A stretch of 64,000 bases of DNA, from positions 1,954,501-2,018,500 of the forward strand of contig NZ_CP045429.1 of NCBI RefSeq assembly GCF_005886805.2, given 5' to 3'. Positions 39,784 through 49,225 of the stretch are shown piece after piece (positions within the stretch are counted from its first letter, which is position 1; each line of letters opens with the position of its first letter). This DNA is from Pseudoalteromonas rubra. GTDB taxonomy: Bacteria > Pseudomonadota > Gammaproteobacteria > Enterobacterales > Alteromonadaceae. Under the pieces are notes generated by a model. That model was not told where the DNA came from. It worked only from the letters and a program-made list of their open reading frames with translations, and did not search any database. Made by a program: the position numbers and the translations under genes.

Positions 39784-40404
39784 ATGAGCATTAAAGAAAT
39801 ATTATCAGCGGCACCGGTAGTACCCGTTATTGTTATTGATGATTTAGAAGATGCAGTGCCATTAGCACAGGCATTATATCGCGGTGGTCTTCGCGCATTG
39901 GAGGTGACATTGCGTACGCCAGTTGCTGCACAAGCAGTAAAGGCGATGAAAGAAGCGGTACCTGAGGCTTATGTAGGCACAGGTACTGTGGTTGACAAAG
40001 CGTCATTCGACGCTTCTGTTGAGGCTGGCGCCGACTTCATGGTGAGCCCGGGTGTCAGCTCAGAATTGCTGGCGCTGGCAAAAGAATCTGATATTCCGTT
40101 TCTGCCTGGTGCGGCGACACCGAGCGAAGCGATGGAACTGGCTGCGCAGGGCTTTAAGTTTCTTAAGTTTTTTCCGGCAGAAGCCGCAGGTGGTACGGCG
40201 ATGCTGAAATCAATCGGTGGTCCTTTACCTCAGGTGACGTTTTGCCCAACAGGTGGGATCAGCTTAGCAACAGCACCCAGCTACCTGGCACTGAATAATG
40301 TGATATGTGTAGGTGGGACCTGGATGCTCGATAAAACACTTATCGCAAACAAAGACTGGCAAGCCATCGAAGCGCTTGCTCGACAAGCAAGTGAAGTAAA
40401 CTAA
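39784..40404 (+). CDS. eda: KDPG aldolase
   Basis: Cleaves 2-keto-3-deoxy-6-phosphogluconate to pyruvate and glyceraldehyde 3-phosphate. The 206-residue class I aldolase has the Schiff-base Lys128 in GFKFLKFFPAEAAGG and the active-site segment ALEVTLRTP (Glu40, Arg44), then VGTGTVVD. It lies 23 bp after edd with GAGGA before its ATG. Co-transcription with gap lets the aldolase product pass straight to lower glycolysis. Confidence 0.95.
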   Translation: MSIKEILSAAPVVPVIVIDDLEDAVPLAQALYRGGLRALEVTLRTPVAAQAVKAMKEAVPEAYVGTGTVVDKASFDASVEAGADFMVSPGVSSELLALAKESDIPFLPGAATPSEAMELAAQGFKFLKFFPAEAAGGTAMLKSIGGPLPQVTFCPTGGISLATAPSYLALNNVICVGGTWMLDKTLIANKDWQAIEALARQASEVN

Positions 40405-40421
40405 TTTAGGGGAATAGGGTT

Positions 40422-41426
40422 ATGATTAATATTGCAATTAATGGCTATGGCCGTATCGGTAGAAATGTACTGAGAGCACTTTACGAATCAGGTCAAAATG
40501 ACCAGATCAAGATTGTCGCGATCAATGATCTGGCACCAGCACAAACTAACGCACACCTGACTCAGTTTGACTCTGTACATGGACGCTTTAACTTCCCCGT
40601 TGAATTAAAAGACAACACGCTGATTGTAGGTGAAGATGAGATCACACTGACTCAGGAGCGCGACCCTGAGCAATTACCGTGGCGCGATCTGAATGTTGAC
40701 ATCGTCCTTGAATGTACTGGTTTGTTTACTTCGCGTGAAACAGCGGGTAAGCACATCACTGCGGGTGCAAAGAAAGTTATTGTGTCTGCGCCTGGCACGG
40801 ATATGGATGCCACAGTGGTACACGGTGTGAACAGCGAAGTAATAAACGCAGATAGCACTATTATTTCAAACGCGTCATGTACAACTAACTGCCTGGCGCC
40901 AGTGGCCAAAGCGTTGAACGATACCATAGGTATTGAGCAGGGCAGCATGACCACCATTCATGCTTATACCAATGACCAGAACCTGTGTGATGTATACCAC
41001 AAAGATCTGTACCGTGCGCGTAGCGCCACACAGTCTATGATCCCGACTAAAACTGGTGCCGCTAAAGCGGTCGGTCTGGTGCTACCTGAGCTGGCGGGTA
41101 AACTGGATGGCATGGCAGTACGAGTGCCTACGGTTAATGTCTCTGTGGTTGACCTGACCTTTATCGCTAAACGTGAAACATCCGCTGCGGAAGTTAATGA
41201 GATCCTTCAGGGGGCTGCAGAAGGTGCAATGGCAGGCATCTTAGAGTATAACACTTTGCCGCTGGTATCTGTGGACTTCAATCATAACCCGGCTTCTTCT
41301 GTCTTTGATGCGACTCAGACTAAAGTGGATGGAAAACTGGTTAAAGTGATGGCCTGGTATGACAACGAGTGGGGCTTCTCAAATCGTATGCTGGACCAGG
41401 CAAAAGCATTGGCTTCGTTCCTATAA
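40422..41426 (+). CDS. gap: Glyceraldehyde-3-phosphate dehydrogenase, type I
   Basis: Oxidises glyceraldehyde 3-phosphate to 1,3-bisphosphoglycerate. The 334-residue protein has the Rossmann start [15 protein letters not shown], Asp36 in VAINDL (indicates NAD rather than NADP), catalytic Cys153 in [12 protein letters not shown] and His180 in TTIHAYT. Third gene of edd-eda-gap (17-bp spacing, AGGGG upstream). It is probably one of several paralogues in the genome, here dedicated to Entner-Doudoroff flux (inference). Confidence 0.93.
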   Translation: MINIAINGYGRIGRNVLRALYESGQNDQIKIVAINDLAPAQTNAHLTQFDSVHGRFNFPVELKDNTLIVGEDEITLTQERDPEQLPWRDLNVDIVLECTGLFTSRETAGKHITAGAKKVIVSAPGTDMDATVVHGVNSEVINADSTIISNASCTTNCLAPVAKALNDTIGIEQGSMTTIHAYTNDQNLCDVYHKDLYRARSATQSMIPTKTGAAKAVGLVLPELAGKLDGMAVRVPTVNVSVVDLTFIAKRETSAAEVNEILQGAAEGAMAGILEYNTLPLVSVDFNHNPASSVFDATQTKVDGKLVKVMAWYDNEWGFSNRMLDQAKALASFL

Positions 41427-41466
41427 GTAGCACGCTCAGCAGAAATTTAAATTCTTTCGTCATTTT

Positions 41467-41492
41467 AGCCCCACACCATGTGGGGCTTTTTT
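41467..41492 (+). terminator. Intrinsic terminator after edd-eda-gap
   Basis: AGCCCCACA / TGTGGGGCT with a CCA loop followed by six T, 40 bp beyond the gap stop codon. Confidence 0.92.
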
Positions 41493-41629
41493 GTACGTGC
41501 TTTTTTAATCCAAGCCGTGTGTTTACCTTTTTTAACGCCAAAGTTGGTTTATTAGGCGCGTGGTGTTTGCACCTTAGGGTTGATTTTTATTACACTGCGC
41601 ACAATTTTAATTAACGACAAAGAAATAAC

Positions 41630-43057
41630 ATGAAAGAAGGGTTTAAAGTACCTCATACGCTCATCCTGCTGTTGTCTATGATGCTGGTGGCATATATTGC
41701 GACCTGGCTGGTTCCGCAAGGTTTCTTCGACACCGTCACGCTCGATAATGGCCGTCAGGCTGTCGTGCCCGGCACTTATGCACTGGCTGAAGCACAAACT
41801 CATTTAACACCGATGGATTTCCTGGTTGCTATTCCGCGTGCATTTGCGGCTGCACAAGACGTTATTTTCTTTGTTTTCATTGTTGGTGGTGTTCTGTCAA
41901 TTGCACGTGCAACGGGCACCATTGATGCTTTGATTGGCCGCTTGCTCGAGCGGTTTGGTCATAAGCCAAATATTCTGATTTTTATGGTGGTGTTTTGTTT
42001 TGCACTGGCATCCGGTGTGATTGGTACTGCGGGCGAATATATTCCCTTTGTTCTAATTCTGGTGGGACTGTGTAAAGCTATGCGGCTGGATGCGATGACC
42101 GCCGTGGGTATGGTTGTGGCAGGGTATGGGATTGGCTATGGTGTATCAGCCTTTAACCCCTTTACAGTGATGGTGGCGCAAAAGGTTGCTGACATTCCGG
42201 TTTATTCAGGTATTGAGCTACGTCTGGCGATTTTCCTGCCGTTTGTTTTAATTGGCTTTCATCATGTATGGAGCTACGCCAAAAAAGTACAGGCAAATCC
42301 TGAGCTATCCCTGACGAAAGGCTTGCCTTGCCCGCTAGCAGGCTCAGCGGAAGCAAATTACCCGGTTCTTAATAAGCGCCATCAAATGATCCTGTTCGGC
42401 CTCGTTGCCACCATCATCACGGCAGTCTGGGGTATTTCCCAAAAGGGCTGGTATTTGTATGAACTCGGCGCGGTGTTTATCTCCTGGGGTATTTTCACTA
42501 CGTTAGTGGGCCAGATCGGTGCTGATCGTGCTGCAAATGAGTTTATCGAAGGGGTGAAAGACCTGGCAACCACAGCTATTCTGATTGGTGTTGCAAGGGG
42601 CATTGCGTTAATTATGGAAGATGGCCAGATCTTGCACACTTTGGTTTATGCGATGTCATCGCCGCTTTCACATTTAGGTGCTGAGCTGGCTGCAGTTGGC
42701 ATGTTTATTATGCAAACCTTGTTGAACTTGTTTATTCCTTCGGGCAGTGGTCAGGCGTATGTAACTATGCCGCTTATGGCACCGGTTGGTGACATCATTG
42801 GTGTGTATCGTCAGGTTGCGGTGCTTGCATACCAGTTTGGTGATGGTTTCTCTAATATGATCATTCCGACCAACGCAGTACTGATGGGTATCATCGGAAT
42901 GGCCGGTGTACCTTATCATTTATGGTTCCGATTCTGTCTGCCGTTATTCGGCAAGTTGATGCTGGCTGCGTCGGTGGTATTGGTGCTTGCGGTTACTTTT
43001 GGTTATGGTGAAGATGTACAGCCAAAAGTGAATGCAACGACACAGGTTCACTCGTAA
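41630..43057 (+). CDS. YfcC-family membrane transporter
   Basis: A 475-residue integral membrane protein with about 11-13 hydrophobic segments. It is of the YfcC/ArcD-like C4-dicarboxylate or amino-acid carrier superfamily: KVPHTLILLLSMMLVAYIATW, FVFIVGGVLSIARATGTID, SGVIGTAGEYIPFV and LNLFIPSGSGQAYVTMPLMAP. Substrate cannot be told from sequence; basic amino acids, peptides or carboxylates are the family's proposed cargo. It is monocistronic, with a weak hairpin downstream. Confidence 0.85.
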   Translation: MKEGFKVPHTLILLLSMMLVAYIATWLVPQGFFDTVTLDNGRQAVVPGTYALAEAQTHLTPMDFLVAIPRAFAAAQDVIFFVFIVGGVLSIARATGTIDALIGRLLERFGHKPNILIFMVVFCFALASGVIGTAGEYIPFVLILVGLCKAMRLDAMTAVGMVVAGYGIGYGVSAFNPFTVMVAQKVADIPVYSGIELRLAIFLPFVLIGFHHVWSYAKKVQANPELSLTKGLPCPLAGSAEANYPVLNKRHQMILFGLVATIITAVWGISQKGWYLYELGAVFISWGIFTTLVGQIGADRAANEFIEGVKDLATTAILIGVARGIALIMEDGQILHTLVYAMSSPLSHLGAELAAVGMFIMQTLLNLFIPSGSGQAYVTMPLMAPVGDIIGVYRQVAVLAYQFGDGFSNMIIPTNAVLMGIIGMAGVPYHLWFRFCLPLFGKLMLAASVVLVLAVTFGYGEDVQPKVNATTQVHS

Positions 43058-43064
43058 TATATCC

Positions 43065-43090
43065 GCTCGCAGAGTAAGTGCTCTGCGAGC
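43065..43090 (+). terminator. Hairpin after the YfcC-like gene
   Basis: GCTCGCAGAG / CTCTGCGAGC with a 6-nt loop, 8 bp past the stop codon, followed only by AATTT. Probably a weak terminator. Confidence 0.5.
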
Positions 43091-43340
43091 AATTTCAGCG
43101 TCGACACTCAGCCTTATCTTCCTCTCGTTATGCTCGTGACATAGATCGTTGTCAATCCGGGTTTTCACCTTGTTGCATGCCAAAGCTTATTGTTTTTACG
43201 ACTCAGTTCACAAATTGGGGTTCTGGGTAATTTTGTTACCTTTTTTGTTTGATTGTAAATGAGTTCTGTTTTTTTTGTGCTTGACAGTTTGAAAGTTGAG
43301 GTGCTAGTAATAGATTTGAACCCATAAAAGGAACTGTACA

Positions 43341-45215
43341 ATGAACATAAAGAAACAGCCTCTTGCTTGTCTTATAGCTTCACTGCTCAGTGTAAGTGCT
43401 TTCGCAACAACCGATCGTGACTATCAACACCGTTGGCTTGATCCAAATGGTGATCCTATGCTCGCATTACAGTGGAACTTATTGAATTCGGGCGTATTGG
43501 CAAATACTCAATCAGGAATTGATCTGAACTTATGGCAGACGCACATCTGGGGTCATAAAGGACAGGATATTCTCGTTGCAGTCGTGGACTCTGGCGTGGA
43601 CATGGAACACGCAGACTTAGATGCCAATACGATTGACGATCCTTTAATTGATCCACAGCTCAATTTGGGCGCCGATCATGGCACTATGGTGGCCGGAATA
43701 ATTGCAGCGGTTCAAAACAACATCGGTGTGCGTGGGGTCGCGCCAATGGCGAAGGTCACGGCATTTACCAATTATGGCGGAACCTTTGAAAGTCATGAAC
43801 AGTGGAAAATAAGCCATGGCTATGATGGTGACCTTACGGATAATTCAACTTCAGATCAGATCCGCATTTTTAATAAAAGTTATGGTATGAGCCCGTCAGT
43901 GAGCCTGCCTTATACCTTTTCAAAAACCGTTCAGGATAGCCAGGGTAAAGATATCCTGATGTTCAGCCAACCCGAGCAGGAAAAGATTTATGAAGCGGTT
44001 TCTCTGTCTACTGAACAGGATCCTCGCACCGCAGTCTATGTACAGGCAGCCGGAAATTCATATCGCGATTCTCGCGTTCACTATTTTACAGACACTGGAC
44101 TAGGCTTTTTAGGTTATAGTTTTCCGGTTGGTGGCAATTATGGTTTGCCCTGGACAAACGGCAACTCACTTTATACTCCAGCGAACTTCTGGAACCTGAC
44201 CGTTAGTGCGTTGAGTGCTGATGGTGTGTTGTCAGACTATTCGACGGTTGGAAGTAATGTGTTTCTGACCGCCCCTGGTGGACTGGACAGAGGCACCCCA
44301 GGTCATGCGACAACGCGTATTTCATGTGCCTGGTATCTGGAAAACATTGATGCAAATTTCGCTTGTAATGGCGAGGATGATTTTACTGTACGGATGAATG
44401 GTACGTCGTCAGCGGCACCGAATACGTCGGGCGCTATTGCGTTACTACTTTCTGCTGCGCAGCAACAGAGCCACGATCTGACACCGCGCGACATTCGTCA
44501 TCTCCTGGCACGCACAGCGACAAAAGTGGATCTGACACGCGCCGACATCGATGTGAATGGTATTACAGCATTTGAAGGGTGGAGCACTAACGCAGCAGGG
44601 CATCTATTTTCGCCTTACTATGGTTTTGGCTTGATCGATGTAGACAAAGCGACTGAGCTGGTGCGCCGTTATGCAATCGAACAACTCCCATCTGAGTTGG
44701 TTAAGACGCCCTGGTATGGGCTGAATGACGTTGTGAACGCAACCATTGCGGATGATGCCAGCCAGACGACAACAGCAAGCATTAATATAACCGATGACTT
44801 GTTTATTGAAGGCGTTCAGATCCGACTCAATGCACGACATGCACGTATTTCAGATTTGAAAGTAGAGCTGGAATCACCGAGTGGTACCCACAGTATCCTG
44901 ATGTCACCCTTTAATAACTTGATAGGGCAGCATTTAGGCTTGCCAGAACAGTCACCCGGTAGTCAGGATGGCTATACAGATCACCTGATGCTCAGTTACA
45001 AGTTTTGGGATGAGAAAGCCAATGCAGGCAATGGCCAGTGGACATTACACATCACAGATATGAGTGATGAAACCCGGACTTTTGGGCTCTTCGATTTCGT
45101 CAATGGGGGTCAACTTCGTGAGGTAGAGAACAATCCTGAGGCTGGTGTGTTACAGGGCTGGTCTATCCGTATTCTGGGTCATAAAACGAAAGTAACGAAG
45201 AAAAAAACGCTGTAA
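43341..45215 (+). CDS. Secreted subtilisin-like serine protease (S8) with P domain
   Basis: A 624-residue exported protease of the kexin/proprotein-convertase-like S8 group. A signal peptide (about 1-22) is followed by a short N-terminal segment. The catalytic domain (about 60-450) has Asp83 (VVDSGVDMEH), His113 (DHGTMVAGIIA), oxyanion Asn239 (QAAGNSY) and Ser356 in NGTSSAAPN. A C-terminal P/homoB domain (about 470-615; LKVELESPSGTHSILMSP, WTLHITDMS) follows. There is no large inhibitory propeptide. Likely an extracellular scavenging protease. AAGGAAC precedes the ATG. Confidence 0.92.
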   Translation: MNIKKQPLACLIASLLSVSAFATTDRDYQHRWLDPNGDPMLALQWNLLNSGVLANTQSGIDLNLWQTHIWGHKGQDILVAVVDSGVDMEHADLDANTIDDPLIDPQLNLGADHGTMVAGIIAAVQNNIGVRGVAPMAKVTAFTNYGGTFESHEQWKISHGYDGDLTDNSTSDQIRIFNKSYGMSPSVSLPYTFSKTVQDSQGKDILMFSQPEQEKIYEAVSLSTEQDPRTAVYVQAAGNSYRDSRVHYFTDTGLGFLGYSFPVGGNYGLPWTNGNSLYTPANFWNLTVSALSADGVLSDYSTVGSNVFLTAPGGLDRGTPGHATTRISCAWYLENIDANFACNGEDDFTVRMNGTSSAAPNTSGAIALLLSAAQQQSHDLTPRDIRHLLARTATKVDLTRADIDVNGITAFEGWSTNAAGHLFSPYYGFGLIDVDKATELVRRYAIEQLPSELVKTPWYGLNDVVNATIADDASQTTTASINITDDLFIEGVQIRLNARHARISDLKVELESPSGTHSILMSPFNNLIGQHLGLPEQSPGSQDGYTDHLMLSYKFWDEKANAGNGQWTLHITDMSDETRTFGLFDFVNGGQLREVENNPEAGVLQGWSIRILGHKTKVTKKKTL

Positions 45216-45250
45216 ACCCTTGAAGTGGTTGCAATGGCAACCAATAAACC

Positions 45251-45283
45251 AAAACGCCGTGTCTCATTGAGATACGGCGTTTT
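45251..45283. terminator. Bidirectional terminator after the S8 protease
   Basis: AAAACGCCGTGTCTCA pairs with TGAGATACGGCGTTTT (one mismatch). It lies between the convergent protease (+) and Ig-like protein (-) genes. Confidence 0.85.
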
Positions 45284-45305
45284 GAAATGAGTCGTGATAC
45301 AACGG

Positions 45306-46400
45306 CTAGTCTAATTTAAGCTCAAAACTACCTGTCACCTCTTCGTCTTTGAACGTGCCTAATGGTAGCGTAAAGTCAAAACCCGCTTTGATGTGCGTGT
45401 CCGTGTTGTCGCGTGACAAATCAATGGTTCCCCAGCTGTTCTTAAGGCCACTGATCTCTGGGAATACAGGGGTACTTAGCTGCGCATATTTTTGATCTAA
45501 ACCGTGTACATTGCTAATTGAAGCGAATGGAGAATCTGGTGCGTCATCCATTACAAATTTCAATAATAATGGGCTGCCTTCGTACTCGCTGGCGAGTCGC
45601 AAAGTCGTCGCTGTGGCACTGTCCACTACGTTAGTACCGCCGATTTCAAGTGCTTCGACAGTCGTCGTCGCAATGATACCGCAGACTTGAGCTGTTTCAC
45701 TCAACTCAGGGTAGTTAGTGAAGTTGACAGATAACTGACCAAAACTGTCTTTTTGGGTGTCGCTGACGTGTTTGAATGTGCTGGTAGCCGCAACGTTTTC
45801 GTCACACATTCTGGTAATGGTAAAGCTGTTCTCATTCTGAGTGAGTACTGTTGAGCCTGTCCCTTCTGTACAGTCAATATCCGTGTAGAACTCGGCAATC
45901 TTGACGCTGCTGTTTTGCTGCTCTCCACATACTCGCGCAGTAAATGCCGGATCATTCTGGTCTACATTGACAATATCCATTGGGCGGGTGAGCTTAACCA
46001 CTATATTGTTAAACCCACCGTCATCACGCTGCGTTTTGATATATTGGTGTGCTGTTTCTGTCCAGGTACTACCAAAAGTGAGCACGCTTAAATCAAGCGC
46101 CTCTACAACGTTGCCAGTATTTGGTTGAGGTGCAATGATGTTAGTATCTGTATCAGCAACTGATACAGAGCTAAATTGATCCACAAACCCTATCACGTTA
46201 GAGGAGTCTTCCAGTTTTACGGAGATACTCAAAGAGGGTTGTTGGCTGACTTCCGGGGCGGTGAATTTAATGGTATCACTGCCTTGGCCTGTGAATGGCA
46301 CATCGCCATTTACGCCACGTACTGTCCAGGTAAAAGTGAGGTTTTTAGCATTGTTGCCCGTGGTATTTAATGAGAGGGTGACTTCCTCGCATTCGTTCAA
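45306..46400 (-). CDS. Ig-like surface protein fragment, apparently 5'-truncated
   Basis: An open frame of 364 codons from a TTG. The product is Thr/Val/Asn-rich and beta-strand-like. It begins abruptly in what looks like the first strand of a PKD/Ig-like domain (NECEEVTLSLNTTG, FTWTVRGVNG). Three Cys pairs (RVCGEQ, DIDCTEG, RMCDEN, AQVCGII) suggest an exported, disulfide-bonded protein, but there is no signal peptide or lipobox. Upstream in frame, a TAA stop (46415-46413) occurs five codons before the TTG, and no ribosome site is seen. Most likely a gene remnant that lost its 5' end next to the TonB receptor gene. Function unknown. Confidence 0.6.
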   Translation of the reverse strand: MNECEEVTLSLNTTGNNAKNLTFTWTVRGVNGDVPFTGQGSDTIKFTAPEVSQQPSLSISVKLEDSSNVIGFVDQFSSVSVADTDTNIIAPQPNTGNVVEALDLSVLTFGSTWTETAHQYIKTQRDDGGFNNIVVKLTRPMDIVNVDQNDPAFTARVCGEQQNSSVKIAEFYTDIDCTEGTGSTVLTQNENSFTITRMCDENVAATSTFKHVSDTQKDSFGQLSVNFTNYPELSETAQVCGIIATTTVEALEIGGTNVVDSATATTLRLASEYEGSPLLLKFVMDDAPDSPFASISNVHGLDQKYAQLSTPVFPEISGLKNSWGTIDLSRDNTDTHIKAGFDFTLPLGTFKDEEVTGSFELKLD

Positions 46401-46478
46401 AAAGCCGGCATGTTAGTGCTTATTAGCTATGAAAACAACAGTGATTGATGAATGATTGTAAACAACGGAAGGAAGGCA

Positions 46479-46503
46479 GGCTACCAGTCAGTAACTGGCA
46501 GCC
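46479..46503 (-). terminator. Hairpin downstream of the TonB receptor
   Basis: GGCTACCAGT / ACTGGCAGCC (one G-U pair on the minus strand), loop of 5, 18 bp after the receptor stop. No strong T run follows, so termination efficiency is uncertain. Confidence 0.5.
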
Positions 46504-46521
46504 TGTATGAGGTTATTTTGG

Positions 46522-48738
46522 TTAGAATGTCGCGCGGTAGCGAACACCAAACTCGCTGGCATCATTGCTCTTGATCACCAGGATATAGTCTCCCGTATTC
46601 AGGCGTGCATCATCATAACGCTCATCAAAGATGTTACGACCATACAAAGAAATATCCCAGTTGGTGTTGGCTGGTGCGTAAGAGATATCAAAGTTGACTG
46701 TGGTACGGTCATCGATTTGTGTCATGCGACGCGGATCTGAGCTTGGCTCACCATACATGCTGTCGCGGTATGAGATATCGAAACGCGTGTTGACGGTTGC
46801 ATTGTTGCTCAGTTCAAATTCATAAGACGGGCTGATAGAAGCGGTCCACTCAGGCGTGAGCGGGGCAACCGGCTTAATGCCGTTTTGCTCTTCCACATCC
46901 ACATCCATGAAGCCGAAGCTTGAATGCAAGGTAAAGCGGTCTGTGACATAGTAGGTGCTTTCAAATTCGATACCGCGTGAAGTTTGCTCAACAATCAGGT
47001 TGTTTGTGTCGAATCCTGAGTCCGTTACTACATTCACCTGGTAAGGCAGGTCTTCATATTCTGTATTGAAAAACGCCACACTCATGCTGAAGTCGTCAGT
47101 CAATTGACCTTTAAAGCCGGTTTCATAGTTGATAGCACTGATGTTTTCACTTGCCATGAAAGCATTATTAGCACGTACAGCGGCCGCGGCATTTGGGTTG
47201 TCAAAGCCGCCTTCGCCGAAGAACTGACCGATCAGGAAATACGGACGAGCAGGGTACTGACCAGACTGATAACCCGTTTGAACCGTACCGTACCAGTTAA
47301 GACCATTTTCAAAGGTATAGTTAGCAGCGGCTTCCCATGAAATCTCATCCCAGTCTTTGCTCGAAGAAATGGTGCCGACAGGGTCAAACACGTTAGTTGA
47401 TGCTTCTTTCTCATCTTCTGTGTAACGTACACCACCGGTCAGACGCAGATCATCTGTCAGGTCATATCCCAGGTTGAAAAATACGGCGCGGCTGGTGGTT
47501 TCCTGATCCAACTCGAGTTTAGTTGGACCACCGTCAAAGCTTGCTTCATCTGAACTCTGGCGGTTGCTGCCCTCTTCGTTAAACCAGTACAGGCCAGTTA
47601 CGAAATCCGCGCGGCCCAGGTAGCCAGTTAGTTGAAGTTCCACAGAAGTCTGATCTGCTTTACCACGTTCTGGATAGTGATCGAGCGCGATAGCTGTACC
47701 ATCGTCATCCAGGCCCGCTTTATACTCAGAAGAGCGCTTACTGAAGATGAACTTAGTGCCAAAATCGGCATTGATGTCGTATTCGGCAGTTAATGAGATA
47801 CCGTTTGCTTTGTTTGAAACGGTCGCTGTCTCTATGCTGCTGGTTGCATTGTCATACGGGTCGGCAGCGACCATAGAGTTGCGCAGGCCTGCTTTATATA
47901 AACGGCCTTCCGGCATTTCATCAATTAAAACAGTAAATGGACGTGTACCACCTTCACCGTCATTGGCGTCAGCAGTAAGAACTAAACGCAGATCATCGGT
48001 AGGTGTGTATTTAACGGATACACGACCATGGAACTCCTGGTTCTCACCCACATCGTATTCAGCATTTGGCAGGTTAGTAAATTCACCCAGTCCACCGCGG
48101 CGGTTAAAGCCCATATTAAAGTTGAACGCCAGTTCATCAGTCACAGCCTGGTTAGTGAACATGCTTGCTTTAATACGGCCACGAGTGCCTGTTTCTGCGC
48201 TGACCTTAGTAACTGCTTGCTGGTCTGGCTGCTTAGTGATGATGTTAATGGCACCACCAATTGAGTTACGGCCATATAAGGTACCCTGAGGGCCACGCAG
48301 TACTTCAATGCGCTCGATGTTAGCCAGGTTCCAGTTTTGACCTACCTGGCGACCCAAGTAAACACCATCTACATAGACGCTGACGCCTGGATCTGTGGTG
48401 ATCAGGTGGTCTTGCAAGCCGATACCACGAATAAATGGGTTTGCAGATGAGTTATGACCTGCAGAAAATCCTGTAATATTCAGGTTTGGAACAAATTTGC
48501 CCACATCAGTGATGTCAGAGATACCTTGCGCATCCAGATCATCTCCTGAGAATGCACTCATAGCGATCGGTACTTCATAGATAACCTGTGAACGTTTGGT
48601 CGCGGTTACTGTGATGGCTTCGATTTTTGATTTCTCAGCTTGTGCTTCTTCTGCAAGAACTGGGGCAGAAGATAAGCCGGCCATTGCCAGTGCCATGGCG
48701 GTTGCGATCGGAGTAAGATTGCGTGCTGTGGTGCTCAT
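46522..48738 (-). CDS. TonB-dependent outer-membrane receptor
   Basis: A 738-residue ligand-gated outer-membrane channel. It has a signal peptide (about 1-29) and a TonB-box-like segment IEAITVTATKRSQ. The plug domain has FIRGIGLQDH, VSVYVDGVYLGRQ and IEVLRGPQGTLYGRNSIGGAINI. A 22-strand-type beta barrel ends in the C-terminal aromatic signature GVRYRATF. Ligand unknown; family relatives import siderophores, sugars or other nutrients. No TonB/ExbB or catabolic gene is adjacent. Confidence 0.94.
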   Translation of the reverse strand: MSTTARNLTPIATAMALAMAGLSSAPVLAEEAQAEKSKIEAITVTATKRSQVIYEVPIAMSAFSGDDLDAQGISDITDVGKFVPNLNITGFSAGHNSSANPFIRGIGLQDHLITTDPGVSVYVDGVYLGRQVGQNWNLANIERIEVLRGPQGTLYGRNSIGGAINIITKQPDQQAVTKVSAETGTRGRIKASMFTNQAVTDELAFNFNMGFNRRGGLGEFTNLPNAEYDVGENQEFHGRVSVKYTPTDDLRLVLTADANDGEGGTRPFTVLIDEMPEGRLYKAGLRNSMVAADPYDNATSSIETATVSNKANGISLTAEYDINADFGTKFIFSKRSSEYKAGLDDDGTAIALDHYPERGKADQTSVELQLTGYLGRADFVTGLYWFNEEGSNRQSSDEASFDGGPTKLELDQETTSRAVFFNLGYDLTDDLRLTGGVRYTEDEKEASTNVFDPVGTISSSKDWDEISWEAAANYTFENGLNWYGTVQTGYQSGQYPARPYFLIGQFFGEGGFDNPNAAAAVRANNAFMASENISAINYETGFKGQLTDDFSMSVAFFNTEYEDLPYQVNVVTDSGFDTNNLIVEQTSRGIEFESTYYVTDRFTLHSSFGFMDVDVEEQNGIKPVAPLTPEWTASISPSYEFELSNNATVNTRFDISYRDSMYGEPSSDPRRMTQIDDRTTVNFDISYAPANTNWDISLYGRNIFDERYDDARLNTGDYILVIKSNDASEFGVRYRATF

Positions 48739-48846
48739 GTATGTTCCTCAAGTTAGAAACGGTTAATTTTAAATCTCGTGTGTGTGGTTTCTGCGAGGGA
48801 AGTCGCCAACCGGGTTGAATGGCTATCTCTGAGCTGGCTTTTGACA

Positions 48847-48876
48847 TTTATAAAATTGACGCGCACAAAAAAGCAA
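48847..48876 (-). promoter_or_regulatory. Possible promoter of the TonB receptor
   Basis: On the minus strand TTGCTT (48876-48871), an 18-nt spacer and TATAAA (48852-48847), about 110 bp before the receptor ATG. The 487-bp gap 48739-49225 otherwise holds AT-rich DNA with no gene or clear operator that I can see. Confidence 0.35.
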
Positions 48877-49225
48877 TCACCATAAGGGGACTGCATGACT
48901 TTTATTAACAAGAATTTTAAAAATGAAAGGCCAGCAAAAGCTGCTATTCGGTTGGGCGTGCATTCTACAATGTAATGAAATAATTTTGCAATAAAACTTG
49001 GTTAAAAATTTTTATTTTGCTTGATTTTTGCATAGCATTGTCGTTGTATTCGGTAATTTTACATGAATGTACCTTTTTAGTAAAAACTCGCGACAGTTAG
49101 GTTTATTGTTCTGTTAATTGCAATTATGTGCGCCAACCCATTTTGATTTTCTTTTAGAAGCTGTGCTAGCGTTGTAGTTTGGACCCGAAATAGGGGAGGG
49201 GGCGTCTCAGGTGCAGGAAGGAAGT

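Noticed and set aside
47747..48289. 180-codon frame antisense to the TonB receptor
   Set aside because: Product is Ser/Pro/Arg-rich with no family resemblance; a by-product of receptor codon usage.
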